From: Rhizomys pruinosus
Taxonomy: Eukaryota; Chordata; Mammalia; Rodentia; Spalacidae
NCBI GenBank assembly: GCA_009823505.1
Contig: VZQC01006589.1
Span: 4,806,657-4,870,656, forward strand
Length of the DNA: 64,000 nt
Reading direction: 5' to 3'
In this document: positions 1 through 10,700 of the stretch, in pieces
How the letters are laid out: each line of letters begins with the position of its first letter
How positions within the stretch are numbered: the first letter of the stretch is position 1
Notes under the pieces: model-generated
Database searches by the model: none
Seen by the model: the letters and a program-made list of their open reading frames with translations, nothing else
What the model was told of the DNA's origin: nothing
Position numbers and translations under genes: made by a program

Positions 1-130
1 CCTCCTCCCTCCCTCCCCTCCCTCCCTCCCTCCTCCCTCTCTCTCCTCTCTTCTCTCTCTTTCTTTCTTTTCTTTCTTTCTTTCTTTCTTTCTTTCTTTT
101 TTTCTTCTTTCTTTCTTTCTTTCTTCTTTC
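1..130. repeat. (CCT)n then (TTTC)n low-complexity tract
   Basis: A pyrimidine-only tract: CCT/CCTCC units change into TTTC units near position 60. It abuts the A-tail side of a reverse-oriented B1, so the TTTC part may have grown from that SINE tail. Confidence 0.9.
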
Positions 131-271
131 GTTTTTAGACAGGCTTTCTCCCTGTAGCCCAGCTGGCCTGGGAATACCCCACAGAAACAGGCTGCCTTTT
201 GTACTCTTAGGAATCCACCCCCTGTCTTGGCCTCCCGCGTGCTGGGATTAAAGGATTCACCACCACACCCG
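131..271 (-). mobile_element. B1 SINE, old
   Basis: In reverse orientation it shows the B1 landmarks: a gagacagg-like start, a ctggcctgg block, and the end gctgggattaaagg followed by ccaccacaccc. Several substitutions and small indels indicate an old copy. Confidence 0.75.
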
Positions 272-275
272 CTCC

Positions 276-511
276 TTATTTTGTTTTGTAGAGGACAGGG
301 TCTTCCCTGTGGGACTTAGATGACCTAAAACTTGAGTAGGGACAGGCTGGCTCAATTCATATCGATCCACCTGTTTGCTCCTGGGGTGGGATTAAAAGCT
401 TTACCAGCACCCACCTGCACACACCAGCTTTTCCCTGGGACTGTGGATTTGATATTCAGGTTCTCGGTTCATAGGCAAACACTCTTACCTACTAAGCCAC
501 CTCTCTAATCC
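276..511 (-). mobile_element. B4/RSINE1 SINE
   Basis: A B1-like portion (gaggacagggtcttccctg onward) is followed by an ID-like tRNA-derived portion ending in ctactaagccacctctct. A B1 half fused to an ID half is the B4/RSINE1 layout. It is heavily diverged. Confidence 0.6.
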
Positions 512-512
512 T

Positions 513-545
513 GTATGTATGTATGTATGTATGTACAGATATATG

Positions 546-598
<53 letters not shown>
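513..598. repeat. (TGTA)n plus (CA)n microsatellites
   Basis: Five or so TGTA units run to about 534. After a short TA-rich spacer a pure CA tract runs from about 551 to 598. Confidence 0.95.
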
Positions 599-600
<2 letters not shown>

Positions 601-639
601 CACAACCCTCTCCCCATATAACTTGATTAGCAAATGTCA

Positions 640-741
640 GCCATGGCAGTTCAGACCAGTTAATCCCAGCACTTGGAAGGCTGAGGCAGAAGGATCACTG
701 AAATCAAGGCCGACTTGGGCTAGAGTGAGATACTGTCTCAA
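640..741 (+). mobile_element. B1 SINE, 5' part degraded
   Basis: Forward B1 landmarks are taatcccagcacttgg, ggctgaggcag and gatactgtctcaaaa. The left end is diverged. Its A-rich tail served as the target of the next B2. Confidence 0.75.
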
Positions 742-754
742 AAAATAAAATACC

Positions 755-981
755 AGGCTGGAGAGATGGCCTAGCAGTTAAGAGCGCCAAATGCTCTTGC
801 AGAGGACCCGGGTTCGATCCCCAGCACCCACATGGTGGCTGAGAACCGTCTGTAACTCCAATTCCAGGAGAACTCCAGTTCCAGGGGAATCTGACACCCT
901 CTTCTGACCTCCGAGGCACTGCACGACACAGGTGCACAAACCTACCTGCAGACAGTACATTCATACACATAAAAAAAAATT
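755..981 (+). mobile_element. B2 SINE, young subfamily with internal duplication
   Basis: The copy runs from ggctggagagatggcc, through a B-box-like ggttcgatccc, to an A-rich tail. It carries a tandem copy of an approximately 16-base block (actccaattccaggag / actccagttccagggg). The duplication AAAATAAAATACC flanks it at 742-754 and 982-994. Several CpGs are retained, which suggests a recent insertion. Confidence 0.9.
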
Positions 982-994
982 AAAATAAAATACC

Positions 995-1178
995 TAGGCT
1001 AGCAAGATGACTCAGTGGGTAGAGGTACTTGCTGCCAAGCCTGATAATCTGAGTTTGATCCCTGGAACCTACATGATGGAGGGAAAGAACTGACGTTTGC
1101 AAGCTATCCTCTGACCTCTGCACGTGTCCTGTGGTATCCATGCCCCCCCACACACACACAAAAAAAAAATCAATAAAA
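995..1178 (+). mobile_element. B3-type SINE (B2 relative)
   Basis: The tRNA-like head gctagcaagatgactcagtg is followed by a body containing cctctgacctctgcacgtg, then a CA/A-rich tail. This is B2-superfamily but shorter and more diverged than the B2 copies. Confidence 0.65.
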
Positions 1179-1477
1179 TTTGATTAGCAAAAGAGTCATT
1201 GGCTTCATTGGCTTAGAGAAAACAAGGCATACTTGATGAGGGAGGGCTAGACTGCACCTCATCCAAAAGACTGGGCCAAACAGTATCCCCTAGCCTGCCA
1301 TGGAGTGTGGGGGAGGTCAGCTAATGCCATGGACACCCAGATTCTACACAATCAGCGCCAGAAATGCCAAGTTCATCCACAGCCACCACGACGGCCTCAT
1401 CTTGTCAGGAACGCCATCATCACGATGACTGCTGTCAGGAAAGGTTGTATTTATTATCATTAGCAGTAGCAGTATTT
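1179..1477. other. No feature recognised
   Basis: Single-copy-looking DNA. There is no convincing coding frame and no repeat that I recognise. Confidence 0.5.
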
Positions 1478-1662
1478 GTGCATGTGTGTGTGTGAGTGTG
1501 TGTTCATGTGGGTACATATGAGGACAGAAGTTAACGCCAGGTATTGTTCTTCAGGCACTGTCCACTTTGTGTTTCTGAGACAGGGCCTTTTGCTGGCCTG
1601 GAGCTGACTGAGCAGGCGAGGTTCACAGGGCAGTGAGCCCCAGCAGTCTACCTGTCTCCGTC
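1478..1662 (-). mobile_element. B4/RSINE1 SINE fragment
   Basis: Reverse-oriented: a TG-rich start, gaggacagaagttaacg, tttctgagacagggcc and ggcctggagctgactgag, ending at tctacctgtctccg. The ID half is missing. Confidence 0.6.
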
Positions 1663-1704
1663 TTATTTTCATTGATTGATTTAGCTGTTTTTGTTCTTTT
1701 TTTT

Positions 1705-1835
1705 TTTTTAAACATCATGTCTGGCCTGGAACTCACTATGAAAACCAAGCTGGCCTCAGACGCACAGAGATCTGTCTCCCTCTGCCTCTGCATCCCCAGT
1801 GCTAGGATTAAAGGCATATGCCACCACACCCAGCA
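1705..1835 (-). mobile_element. B1 SINE
   Basis: Reverse B1: poly-T, tctggcctggaactcact, accaagctggcctcag, then gtgctaggattaaaggc and ccaccacacccagc. Similar sequence (about ATTTAGCTGTTTT and ATTTGACTGTTTT) on the two sides may be a decayed target duplication. Confidence 0.85.
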
Positions 1836-1845
1836 ATTTGACTGT

Positions 1846-1926
1846 TTTGAGACAGGGTCTCACATTGTAGCTCAGGCTAGCATTGAACTTATGGTTATAT
1901 TCCTACCTCAGCTTCTCAAGTACTGA
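1846..1926 (-). mobile_element. B1 SINE fragment
   Basis: Only the distal part of a reverse B1 is present: gagacagggtctcacattg, then cagcttctcaagtactga. It lies directly beside the preceding B1. Confidence 0.6.
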
Positions 1927-3050
1927 GTTTGGCAAGACTCATGCAAGAAAGGTGATTAAAAAAATAAATATAAAACTATAAAAGTGTGATCGCTTCATGA
2001 ATAATTCAATAGGAAGCCTAAAAGAGGGAAAAAAATAATTTGGCTTACTTAACTCATGGCTATTTTTCTGTTTGGTTGTATTTAAAAATAATTTATGTAA
2101 AATAGACTTTTCTCTAAATATACCGTGCTTTCCCATATACACATTGAAAATATTTGCATATAGCATGTGTACGTCCTGATACGCACATGGTAAAAACTTA
2201 AAAAAACATGGGCTGCATAAATCAGTAACTGATTTTTAATGTACATCAACTTAAACAGATTTGTTTGCAATCTATGAATTCCTCAGGTAGAAAAGATCTT
2301 TCTTGGTGGCTGTGGTTTAAACTCTGTGGAGTACACAAACATGCCTCCCACATGAACAAAGAAAGGAAGGATCCAGAAGCTTTGTATTCTAGCCCTGCCT
2401 TCGCTATTAAACATCCACCGCGAATGCACTCGAGACTGGCGAAGCTAGCCTGTCATGCTACAGTACACATGATGTTTTGTGTGCTGCCCAAGACATTTTT
2501 CTCATGAATATAAGTTGCCTGCCATTTATTATGAGATTTTTCTCCGATTGACACCCCCATTATGTATATTCAGTCAAGCTCAAAGGAGATTTCAAGTGAT
2601 CAATATACTATTTGTGCTGAAAGTCTATTAGCAGCTCTAGCAGTAAGCTCTGCAGAGAAACAAAAATGGAAGCGGTATGAAGTGAAGGACACAGAAATCT
2701 GTGTTTTAGGAAAGGAGGCAGACACAAGGAGGAAGGAAGGGAGGGAGGGGACAGGAGAAATAATTTTATCCAAAAAAAAAAAACAGAGCCCAACCACTTA
2801 TAAAATACATCAAATCAAATGCCTGAGAATTCTCCCGAAATATCTTAAATTACATTTTGATCCACGAGACAGCAGGGAGGGAAAGGGAGGGGTCTCATTT
2901 TCAGAGAATAGGCCGTGCTCCTTTTCAAGAGCACTTGGAAATACTTGATTCCCATAATAAGGTAAAGAGAGTTCCAGCCCCAATAAATCTGTAAAGTCTT
3001 TGCATCATCTGATATCTTTGTTGAGGACATTGAGGACATTAACACACGTT
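1927..3050. other. AT-rich DNA, no feature recognised
   Basis: AT-rich intergenic or intronic sequence. A small purine-rich patch lies near 2725-2760. The short open frames here lack recognisable motifs and I do not call them genes. Confidence 0.5.
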
Positions 3051-3213
3051 CCTTTATTTATTTATTTTTTTGGTCTTTTTGAGACAGGGTCTCCCTTTAG
3101 TCCCAGCTGGACTGGAGTTCACTATGTAGACCAGGCTGGCCTTGAACTCACAGAGTTCCGCCTGCCTCTGCCTCCCAAGTTCGGGTATTAAAGGTGTGCG
3201 TCACCACATTCCA
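3051..3213 (-). mobile_element. B1 SINE
   Basis: Reverse B1 with a TTTA/poly-T tail, gagacagggtctcccttta, gaccaggctggccttgaac and tcaccaca at the far end. Moderately diverged. Confidence 0.9.
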
Positions 3214-4424
3214 TTTTATAAATTGCTAGTACCATACCCAAAGAGTGTGTGGCCCTTATCAGCTGGGCTGCAGCATTTGGGGTATTGTACTGGGAAGGCA
3301 ACCAGGGTTTCATGTGACCCCTAAGAATTCAGCTCTGAGGATAGAGGTGTCTACATATTGGGAGCCATCTGCATGAGCTGGGAGATTAGAACATCCAGGG
3401 CCACCCAGAAAAAACAGACATCTGAGGAAGTGTCAGTTCAGCGTTGTCGCTCAGACACCAAAGGCTCAAGTTCTATTACAAAGTGTCATGTAGAAGGAAG
3501 TCAGTCAAAATCTGGAGTGGTGCTGGCCAGATCCCAGAAAGTCACAGTGCTGGATCATGAATAAACATCTCTGTAGGTTAGACACCCCCCCAGGCAATGT
3601 TCCCATTCCTTTCAGTCCCCAGGAAGCCAGAATCTTGGGTAGACAGACTGGAAAATCTGTATAGATCTCTAAAATTATCGATACTTAATTATTTGGTTTG
3701 CTGAACTTACAGTTTGAACTATTCTCAGGAGGAAGGGCAGAGTCCACTGTGTCGGGAAAAACCTGAAAGACCAAAACAACAAGAGCGTCAGCAGTTTGGG
3801 TGGTCTGGACATGCTGAGAAACAAAGAAGAGTTGCAGTAATTTGACCAAAGTAGAGGAGTTGTGAGCTACAGCTGGGGGGACCTACTCATCAAGATATTT
3901 TGAGTCCTAACACCTAGAACTGGACTGCTTTGAAATTAGCAACCTAAAAGATGACACATGGCGGGGGGGGGGGGCTTCCTTCCTTACAGAAACCTCAAAA
4001 TTCATTCACTGTCTCATCTTGATGGTCCCAAGTCTTGAGATAGCCCAGTTAAACAGAATCATAACCAAGCATCCACAAAAAAGGGCACAAATAAACTCTC
4101 TAGATGACCCCAGAGTCTCTTCAAAATGAAAAGCCAACAATCCTAAGCAGTTCTAGTCTGGGTGGGACGGCTGTGCATGCGGCAAAATGTGCGCTCCTAG
4201 CGCATTCTTGAATGTTGCAGAAATGTCTGTGCGAGTAGTTAATGTCACAGACTGAAAGGAGCTGAAATTCCAACATGGTGAGGTATGAGCTGGTTTAGGA
4301 TTTTGTTTGTTAGTTTTGAGAAAAGGTCTGGCCTCAAACACCATGGACCCTTTGGGCTCAGCCTCCTACCACACCCAATCTCCAAATGTTCATTTTAGAG
4401 CTTTTCTTTACTGTCTCAATCAAA
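3214..4424. other. Unrecognised DNA with a G13 run
   Basis: No gene or known repeat is recognised. A run of about 13 G occurs near 3962-3974. Two short open frames, near 3358-3564 and 4153-4344, have no recognisable domain. Confidence 0.45.
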
Positions 4425-4425
4425 T

Positions 4426-4454
<29 letters not shown>
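4425..4454. repeat. (CA)n microsatellite
   Basis: About 15 uninterrupted CA dinucleotides. Confidence 0.95.
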
Positions 4455-4456
<2 letters not shown>

Positions 4457-5410
4457 GCATAATATACGAATATGTACATGTATTTTCAAATATGCAAAAG
4501 CCAATGATTTTAGAAACCTTACTAGCTGATTTGCAAACTGAATTTTCTTCAAATTCCTTATAAAACACATACAATGAGACATGCTCAAATTTTCCATTTT
4601 CTCAGAGGAAAACTCTACACCAGACATCAGATACCTCTCTTCACCCTTCAATCTGCTGCAGTGATCTGGAAAAGCTCACTGTTCATTAACATCAGCTCTC
4701 CTGTAAAGGACGCGATCTTCTGGTGGGCTACAACAGTCCAGGTATTTATTCAGTCAGCTCACTGGCTTCACTGGGAGGTGGATGTTCTGGAATGTTCTTC
4801 ATACAATGTTGTGTGCGCATTTACTGTTGGAACTCAAGGAGGTACTGTTCTGGAACCTTCGCACACTGCAATCAGCAGCACAAGTAGACAGTGCCAACTC
4901 CCACAGATAATCACCGCATGTCTTAGGGAAAGACCCTTTGAAGCGGATCTGCCAAGGCACCAGCCTCTGAGAAGAGCCCTAGAACCATCCTGCCAATTTG
5001 ATTCCCGAAGCTGCTGCTGAAATCTGTTTTGATTTCAGAATGACCTGCAATCACAGGCAATTTTCCTGATTGTGTGTTCCTGGTGACTGAAAACCTTTAA
5101 GGTGCTGGGATCAGACAGTGTATTATATGGATTTAAGAGAGGGGAAGAGAGCATGGGGGGGGGATAAGGGGCTTCAATAGCTTTGAGCCGATATTATCGG
5201 TTTAGAAAGGAACTTGCAATTTTCACCCGGAGGACCACCTCAAACTAGAAAAACCACTGAAAGCCTGCTTACAGGTCCTCACCTTCAGATCCGTTGACGC
5301 ACTAATTCATTTAGCGGTCGGGTGAGAGGTATCATTTCTTATCTTTAAATAATTTGTTTACCTTAAAAAATGGATGGTAATCAAATGGGCATATTTTAAA
5401 AGATAATTTT
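4455..5410. other. Unrecognised DNA with one modest open frame
   Basis: A 148-codon open frame lies at 4574-5020 on the plus strand. Its product has no domain, signal peptide or repeat that I recognise, and no splice or promoter context supports it. I treat it as probably fortuitous. A poly-G stretch occurs near 5156-5163. Confidence 0.4.
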
Positions 5411-5425
5411 TGAATGAATGAATGA

Positions 5426-5471
<46 letters not shown>

Positions 5472-5478
5472 AAGAAAA
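5411..5478. repeat. (GAAT)n-(GAAA)n microsatellite
   Basis: A few GAAT units pass into about 14 GAAA units, slightly interrupted at the right end. Confidence 0.95.
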
Positions 5479-6507
5479 GCTTTAGACTTCTCTTGGCCAA
5501 CCCTGCAGTCTGCAGTAGATGATTCGGGGAAGACTGTCTATGAGAAAAATGAATTCTGAATTCATAATGTCTCTCTCTTCAGATGGGTCTTAGTACACTT
5601 TTTTGGAGATTGAAAGTAAGATTTGAAATTTTACTTTCTTGCAGAAATGGCTTCCCTCTAGTCAGAGGTGGCACGACTTGGTTCTGTTTGATGCGCCAGG
5701 CAGTAAAGGGTTAGTTCATTCATCTGTTTTTTTGTTTTTTTTTTTTTTTCTCCAGTTCTGTGTCTCTGTTCTCAGGAAAATGCCAGGTGCTTAGCTATTC
5801 CTTGCATTACCTGAAAACCAGCCTCCACTTCCAAAAAGCGAACTTAGTTTTAAAAAGAAATATTATTAAGAATTCCAAGTAATAGTCTTATTAAGTATTA
5901 GTCCTAGGTATTATCTCTTTTAGCCTCCCAGTTCTTAAAATTTAGAAGCAGTTCTCACTTTGTATCTTTTCTCCATCAAAGTCATCCTCTCAAAATTATT
6001 AGAAATAGGCATCTTTTCAAGCTGGCAGGTAAAATGGAATGACACTGGGCTTTGAAAACCTGCATCTGGGTTAAAGTCTGCCCTCCAGAAGATTAGTTGA
6101 GAATGTAAGTAGAGGTAACACCCCAGCCTGGAAGCTGCCTCTCCCTGCACTGCTGCAATCATTGACTTCCTTCCCTGGTCTTTCATGCAGATGCTCACAA
6201 ACAGGGTGGGGCTCCCGGTCTTGCACTGCGATGGCAAAGCAGTCTTTGCTGTCAAGAAAACTCAGTTAATCGGTCACATTCCAGTTTTCCAATATTCTTT
6301 GCAGATATCTTGGACATAATCATGTGGTTAAGAGTGCTACGGTTTCTGATGAGATGAAAATTGTGATGAAAACCTTTGTGTCAAACCAAATGTGCTGTAT
6401 GCTCAAGTATGGACGGCAGGTATCGAAATGAAGGTGACAAGTCAGAGTCAGGGGAGAACCTCCTTGGAGAAATGATGTGAGGAGACTGGGTTCTTAGCTG
6501 AGGATTA
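5479..6507. other. Unrecognised DNA
   Basis: No repeat or gene recognised. A 106-codon minus-strand open frame at 5935-6255 has no identifiable motif. A T-run lies near 5728-5750. Confidence 0.4.
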
Positions 6508-6515
6508 ATATATAC

Positions 6516-6547
<32 letters not shown>

Positions 6548-6550
6548 TAT
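6508..6550. repeat. (TA)n microsatellite
   Basis: An imperfect then perfect TA tract of about 40 bases. Confidence 0.95.
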
Positions 6551-7013
6551 ACAAGCATGGTTCAAGTCTACAAGTAAAATCTAACTGTGCTAAGCCCTAC
6601 TGTGCCCTTATGAGTCAGCTGATCCCTGAACAGTTTAGTGGGTACAGCTACAGTAAACGGGCGAGAGCAGCCACTGGACACACCCATTTTCACTGATCCT
6701 GGATGATTTTTTTTAAAAACCATCTCCATGCTGCCTGGTGTCTCATCTGCCCTCTCCCTATACCAAGGAAGACCCAGACTTGGGGAAGAGAGGCTACCCT
6801 CAGCTCTTTCCTGAGGGTTGCTAGACTAGAGCTTATCTCTTCCTCAATGGGCAACTCCTGACTCATTTCTTTCCAGTCTGCATGATTTCAGCTGACAGTC
6901 CTTTCAGGGGCATATGACAAATCAAATTGGCCATCATGGTACTCATCAAAGGAGGGACAGTGTCTTCTGTTCCTGAGGACTGCTTTCTCCCTCCCATCCT
7001 ATTACAGCCATGG
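6551..7013. other. Unrecognised DNA
   Basis: I see no repeat, RNA gene or credible exon in this stretch. Confidence 0.45.
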
Positions 7014-7104
7014 ACACACACAGACACACAGACACACACACATACACACACACACACACAGACACACGCACACACAGACACACGCACACATATGGACACA
7101 CGCA
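7014..7104. repeat. Imperfect (CA)n tract
   Basis: CA repeats interrupted by GACA and CGCA variants. They are followed by TTTA repeats at about 7110-7123. Confidence 0.9.
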
Positions 7105-7539
7105 TTAAATTTATTTATTTATTTTTCTAGGATTTTGTTTGAAGGGGAAAGAGTGTGGTAAATGATAACTAGATGTAAGTCACCTGGAAGAAAGGAAAGC
7201 CACCCAAAGCCACAGAGTCAAAGGCACAGTCTCAGCGATTTGAATTCCTAGACCTTATATTGAAAGCATTCTGATGCCAGTATGACTGGCTTTGGGAAAC
7301 TTTATGGAAAACACAAAGGGAATATTTTTCACATTTTTCCTCATGATCTAACATCTTTAACACTAATAATTCTTACCCCAAAGCCACAAGGTAAAAGGAA
7401 TTATTTCCAAGGGGCTGTCAAGTCTCACACCTTGGCAGAACCAACCTGCCGCTACAGTGGCAAATAGGAAATAATGGACGTTGGCTACTTTGTACCGCAC
7501 TGTCTAGGGCTGATCAGTTTCCCTCCCTCCAGGCATTTA
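7105..7539. other. Unrecognised DNA at the edge of the CpG island
   Basis: Composition changes from AT-rich to GC-rich towards the right end. No exon could be assigned. Confidence 0.45.
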
Positions 7540-9110
7540 CGGTGGCTTTGGGGGTCAGAATGACCAGCTGCAGAGGCTTGGCCCCACCTCGGGCTGATCC
7601 TCACGTGGCATCCCCCCCCCAAGCTCGTAGGGCGCACCCAAGCCCCCCCAGGTGCAGCCACCCGCTCCCACCTGAGTGTCTTTTCAACCTTTGTCAAGTA
7701 TCTCAAGACAAGAATTGCTCAACCCTCCGACCCCCCCCCCATCAAAGCTGTCGCCCAAACCTGAGACTGAGGGGGCTCTAAAAACAGCCCCAGAAGGCGA
7801 GCGACTTGAGACTCGCTCTGCAAGCTTGACACAGTCATCACACCGGTCCCCCCCTGGCCTCGGAGGACACACACACTGTCCGAGAGCATTCCACGCCCGC
7901 GATGGGCACTCACCCGGCTGCAGGAGAGTCACACTCCACACTCCGTGGTCCAGACTTGCGTCGCGACCTTCGAGGACCGAGCTCTGCGCTGGGTGCCCAG
8001 CACGCCCACTCGGGTGCCCAGCGCACCCTGCCTGTGGCCGCAGCGCCTGGCGTGCGGGAGGCACCCGGTGGCAGGAGCGCTGGCCGCCCCTCACGCCCAC
8101 CCGGCTGTCCCACTCGCGGGGTGTCCAGCGCGTCCTGCAGAGTGGCCGCATCGCCGGGCGTGCGGCGCGCCCACCCGAGTGGCAGGATCACCAGGTGCCC
8201 GGCGGGCCCCATAGGGGTGGCCGGATCGGGGATGTCCTAAGTGTGCCCTCCAGGATGGCTCGCATCGCCGGCGCCGGGCAGGGCGGTGGGACCCCAGCAG
8301 CTGCCGCGAGGAGCAAGCCCGGGCGGGTCCGCGCCGAGCTCGAGCGAGCGGGCGAGCCGGGCGGGAGGGGCCATTTGTAACCGAGCAGACGCTACCACCG
8401 CCCCTTACTCGCGGGGGGCGGGGGCGGGCGGTCAGGTGACAGCGGCCCACCCCGCGCCGCCGAGCCGGGTGGTTCCTGCCCGGGAGGAGCCCCCTGGCGC
8501 GCTCTGATTGGAACTCCCGCTGCAGTGGCGGGGGAGGGGGACACGTGACCGCCCGGCCTGGCAGTCCGGCGCGCCCCACCCGCTCTGGGCACCCCATCTT
8601 CCTCCTGGAAAAGCCGGGGGACACAGGGAAGGCGGGGGACCACGCAGGGTGCAGCTAGCCCCTTTAGCCGCAGTGCCGGGTGATCCAAAGAGCTGAACGT
8701 GGAAAGGGCTCCCACGCAGCCTGCGGGCCTTCGCAGACTGTCCTCCGCCCTGCCCTTGGCCGAAGCACCCACCGCTTGGCTGCAGTACGCCCCCCACCCC
8801 CCACCCCCGCACATACTTTGCGGTTAGACCACTGCCAGTTCAGAGTTAAGAGTGACACCTCCCCCCTCACCCCCCCGCACACCCGATTAATGCATCCTAG
8901 AGGAACCCAGGCGGTGCAGACACCACCTAACTCTCAGGTCTGCGAGCCCCCTCAGCCCGCCTGGACCACGCCCGGGGACCACGCCCGAGGATGCCTGAGG
9001 ACTTTCGGGTCTAGAAGCTCAGAGACTCGGGGTCTTGCTCCCTCCCGAGGAGAAGGCAGTGCAGCTTCCATCCTCCCCAGGCCGGATGGAAGGAGAGAGG
9101 GCAGTTGGTG
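7540..9110. promoter_or_regulatory. CpG island, first block
   Basis: CpG dinucleotides are dense, strongest at about 7840-8660. The rest of the window is AT-rich and CpG-poor, so this is a sharp local change. CpG islands of this size usually mark promoters. Open frames are found on both strands in several phases, as expected for GC-rich DNA, and none has a recognisable domain. The target gene and the transcription direction are not evident. Confidence 0.7.
8411..8549. promoter_or_regulatory. Promoter-like motif cluster: GC boxes, inverted CCAAT, E-box
   Basis: Overlapping GC boxes (GGGGGCGGGG type) lie at 8412-8431. An inverted CCAAT box (GATTGG) is at 8506-8511. An USF/CLEAR-type E-box (CACGTGAC) is at 8542-8549. 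Spacing and density resemble a TATA-less housekeeping-type promoter. Motif presence is seen; promoter activity is inferred. Confidence 0.5.
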
Positions 9111-10700
9111 ATCAGAGTTCAGCTCAAAACTTATGGGAGCATGGAACTAATAAAGGTCAAATTAAAGCATAAGGTGGTGGCGCCGCCAGGGATGCGCCTT
9201 TTGGTGGTGGAAAGCCCGGCTCTGAGCCTCGGGTAGCGTTGCTTTGCTCGGGTGCAAACGTCTGCGGAGTTGTGCACTGTTCTAAGCTCTAGTTCTCCGC
9301 AGAGCGAGCGGATTCCACAGCCCGGCACTCCATCTCCCCACGACCCCCTCCTAGGCTGCATCATCCGAGATGGCAGGAATTGGGAGAAAATGCGGTGTCA
9401 CGTCCGCCGCGGTGCCCGCGGACGCGTCTGCGCCAACCCGAGCAGCTCCTGGGGGCCGTGAATCCGGCCTCGGCTCTGCACTTGGGGGTAATGTGGGATA
9501 TACTTATGTGACAATTAGAAAAGAACTGTCTACCTCTACACTGGCTTTCTAAGTTCTGTCCAAGGGACTTTCCTACTGGTTTTAAATGCGGACTCCGTTT
9601 CTGGTCAAGGCCTCCAGGGCGCACGGCTGAGCCCAAGGCATAGATGGGAGATAGGCGAGGCTGGAGCGCTGAACTTTGGGCGCTGCACCTTCGTTCATCG
9701 CCTCCACCAGTGAAGCCCCGAATCTCTCGCTCCCAAGGGCCTTTCCAGCACTCTTCTGGTGCCTGCGTGCCATGCCTGGCCTTGGCGGTGCACAGGACAC
9801 GTGCGCAGGATTGCTTTAGTAGGGAGTTAACTGTATGTACGTATGCTCGGAGCACAAAGGCTAGAGAACTTGGGATGGCACCTAAATGCTACCCATCGTG
9901 AGTGAGGAACAGGAATGATAAACGAAGAGACCCGTTAAAGTAATAACCGCCCCCCCCCGCCTTATTTTCCAAGTGGATGCCTCATTATCCTTGGTCTCCT
10001 ACAAGCTACCATTTCTCCAAACGACACAGGTAGGAGACATCTTTTTAACTAACAGGGGTGAACACCTCGTTTAAATCCACACGTGCATCCCTCTAGAAAG
10101 GGAGGCAGAACAGTTTTCTATTTCCAGGTGTTAATTTTGATGACACCGCCAAGTTAAAATAGAGAGTTGACCATGGCAAGAAAATCCCAAGGTATAGGCC
10201 TTAAAGTGCATAATAAAAAGAATAAACTTCCTCTCCTAGCCTTCACCGTTAGCGACTTGGGCAACGACTGGGGACCAGCAACCGGAGTGAACACGAACTC
10301 TAAGGAGGGCAAGCTGGGAAGGGGCCGGGTGGCTTGTGACACCGCATTTAGAGATGATTCCACAGGTCTGGCGGGGATTCAGGGATTCCTTAGGTAAGAT
10401 GCGACTCCCAGAAGCCAGTCCCGCTCTAACCGAGGCTCAGAGCCTTGAGATTGTGTGTGTGTGTGTGTGTGTTTTTTAACTTTGAACTCTTTTTTTTCCT
10501 TGCAGTGCTTCGTCTTGCGCCTCTGTGAATGACTGCGCGTTTATAAGCATCACACGCACGCACACACACACCCACCCACGCATAGCGAGTCCAGTGCAGC
10601 TGGAGATGCGTGACATCTGATTCCGGACTTCCATTCGTTCTGCCCTTGGGCAACACAGAAAGGGAGCTGCCGGATGTGGGGACAGGCTACCGGGAAAGGC
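9111..10700. other. CpG-island shore between two GC-rich blocks
   Basis: CpG density is intermediate, with a smaller CpG patch at about 9180-9480. A good 5' splice-site match (TTAG then GTAAGAT) falls at 10391-10401 on the plus strand. No matching upstream exon can be recognised. Confidence 0.4.
10452..10472. repeat. (TG)n microsatellite
   Basis: About ten TG units, followed by two short T runs. Confidence 0.9.

Noticed and set aside
4574..5020. 148-codon plus-strand frame as a host gene
   Set aside because: No domain, no Kozak or splice support, and amino-acid pattern without recognisable conservation.
7676..8624. Long open frames (234, 155 and 177 codons) on both strands in the CpG island
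   Set aside because: GC-rich DNA has few stop codons. Frames overlap on both strands in several phases, compositions are Pro/Arg/Gly-rich and no domain is visible.
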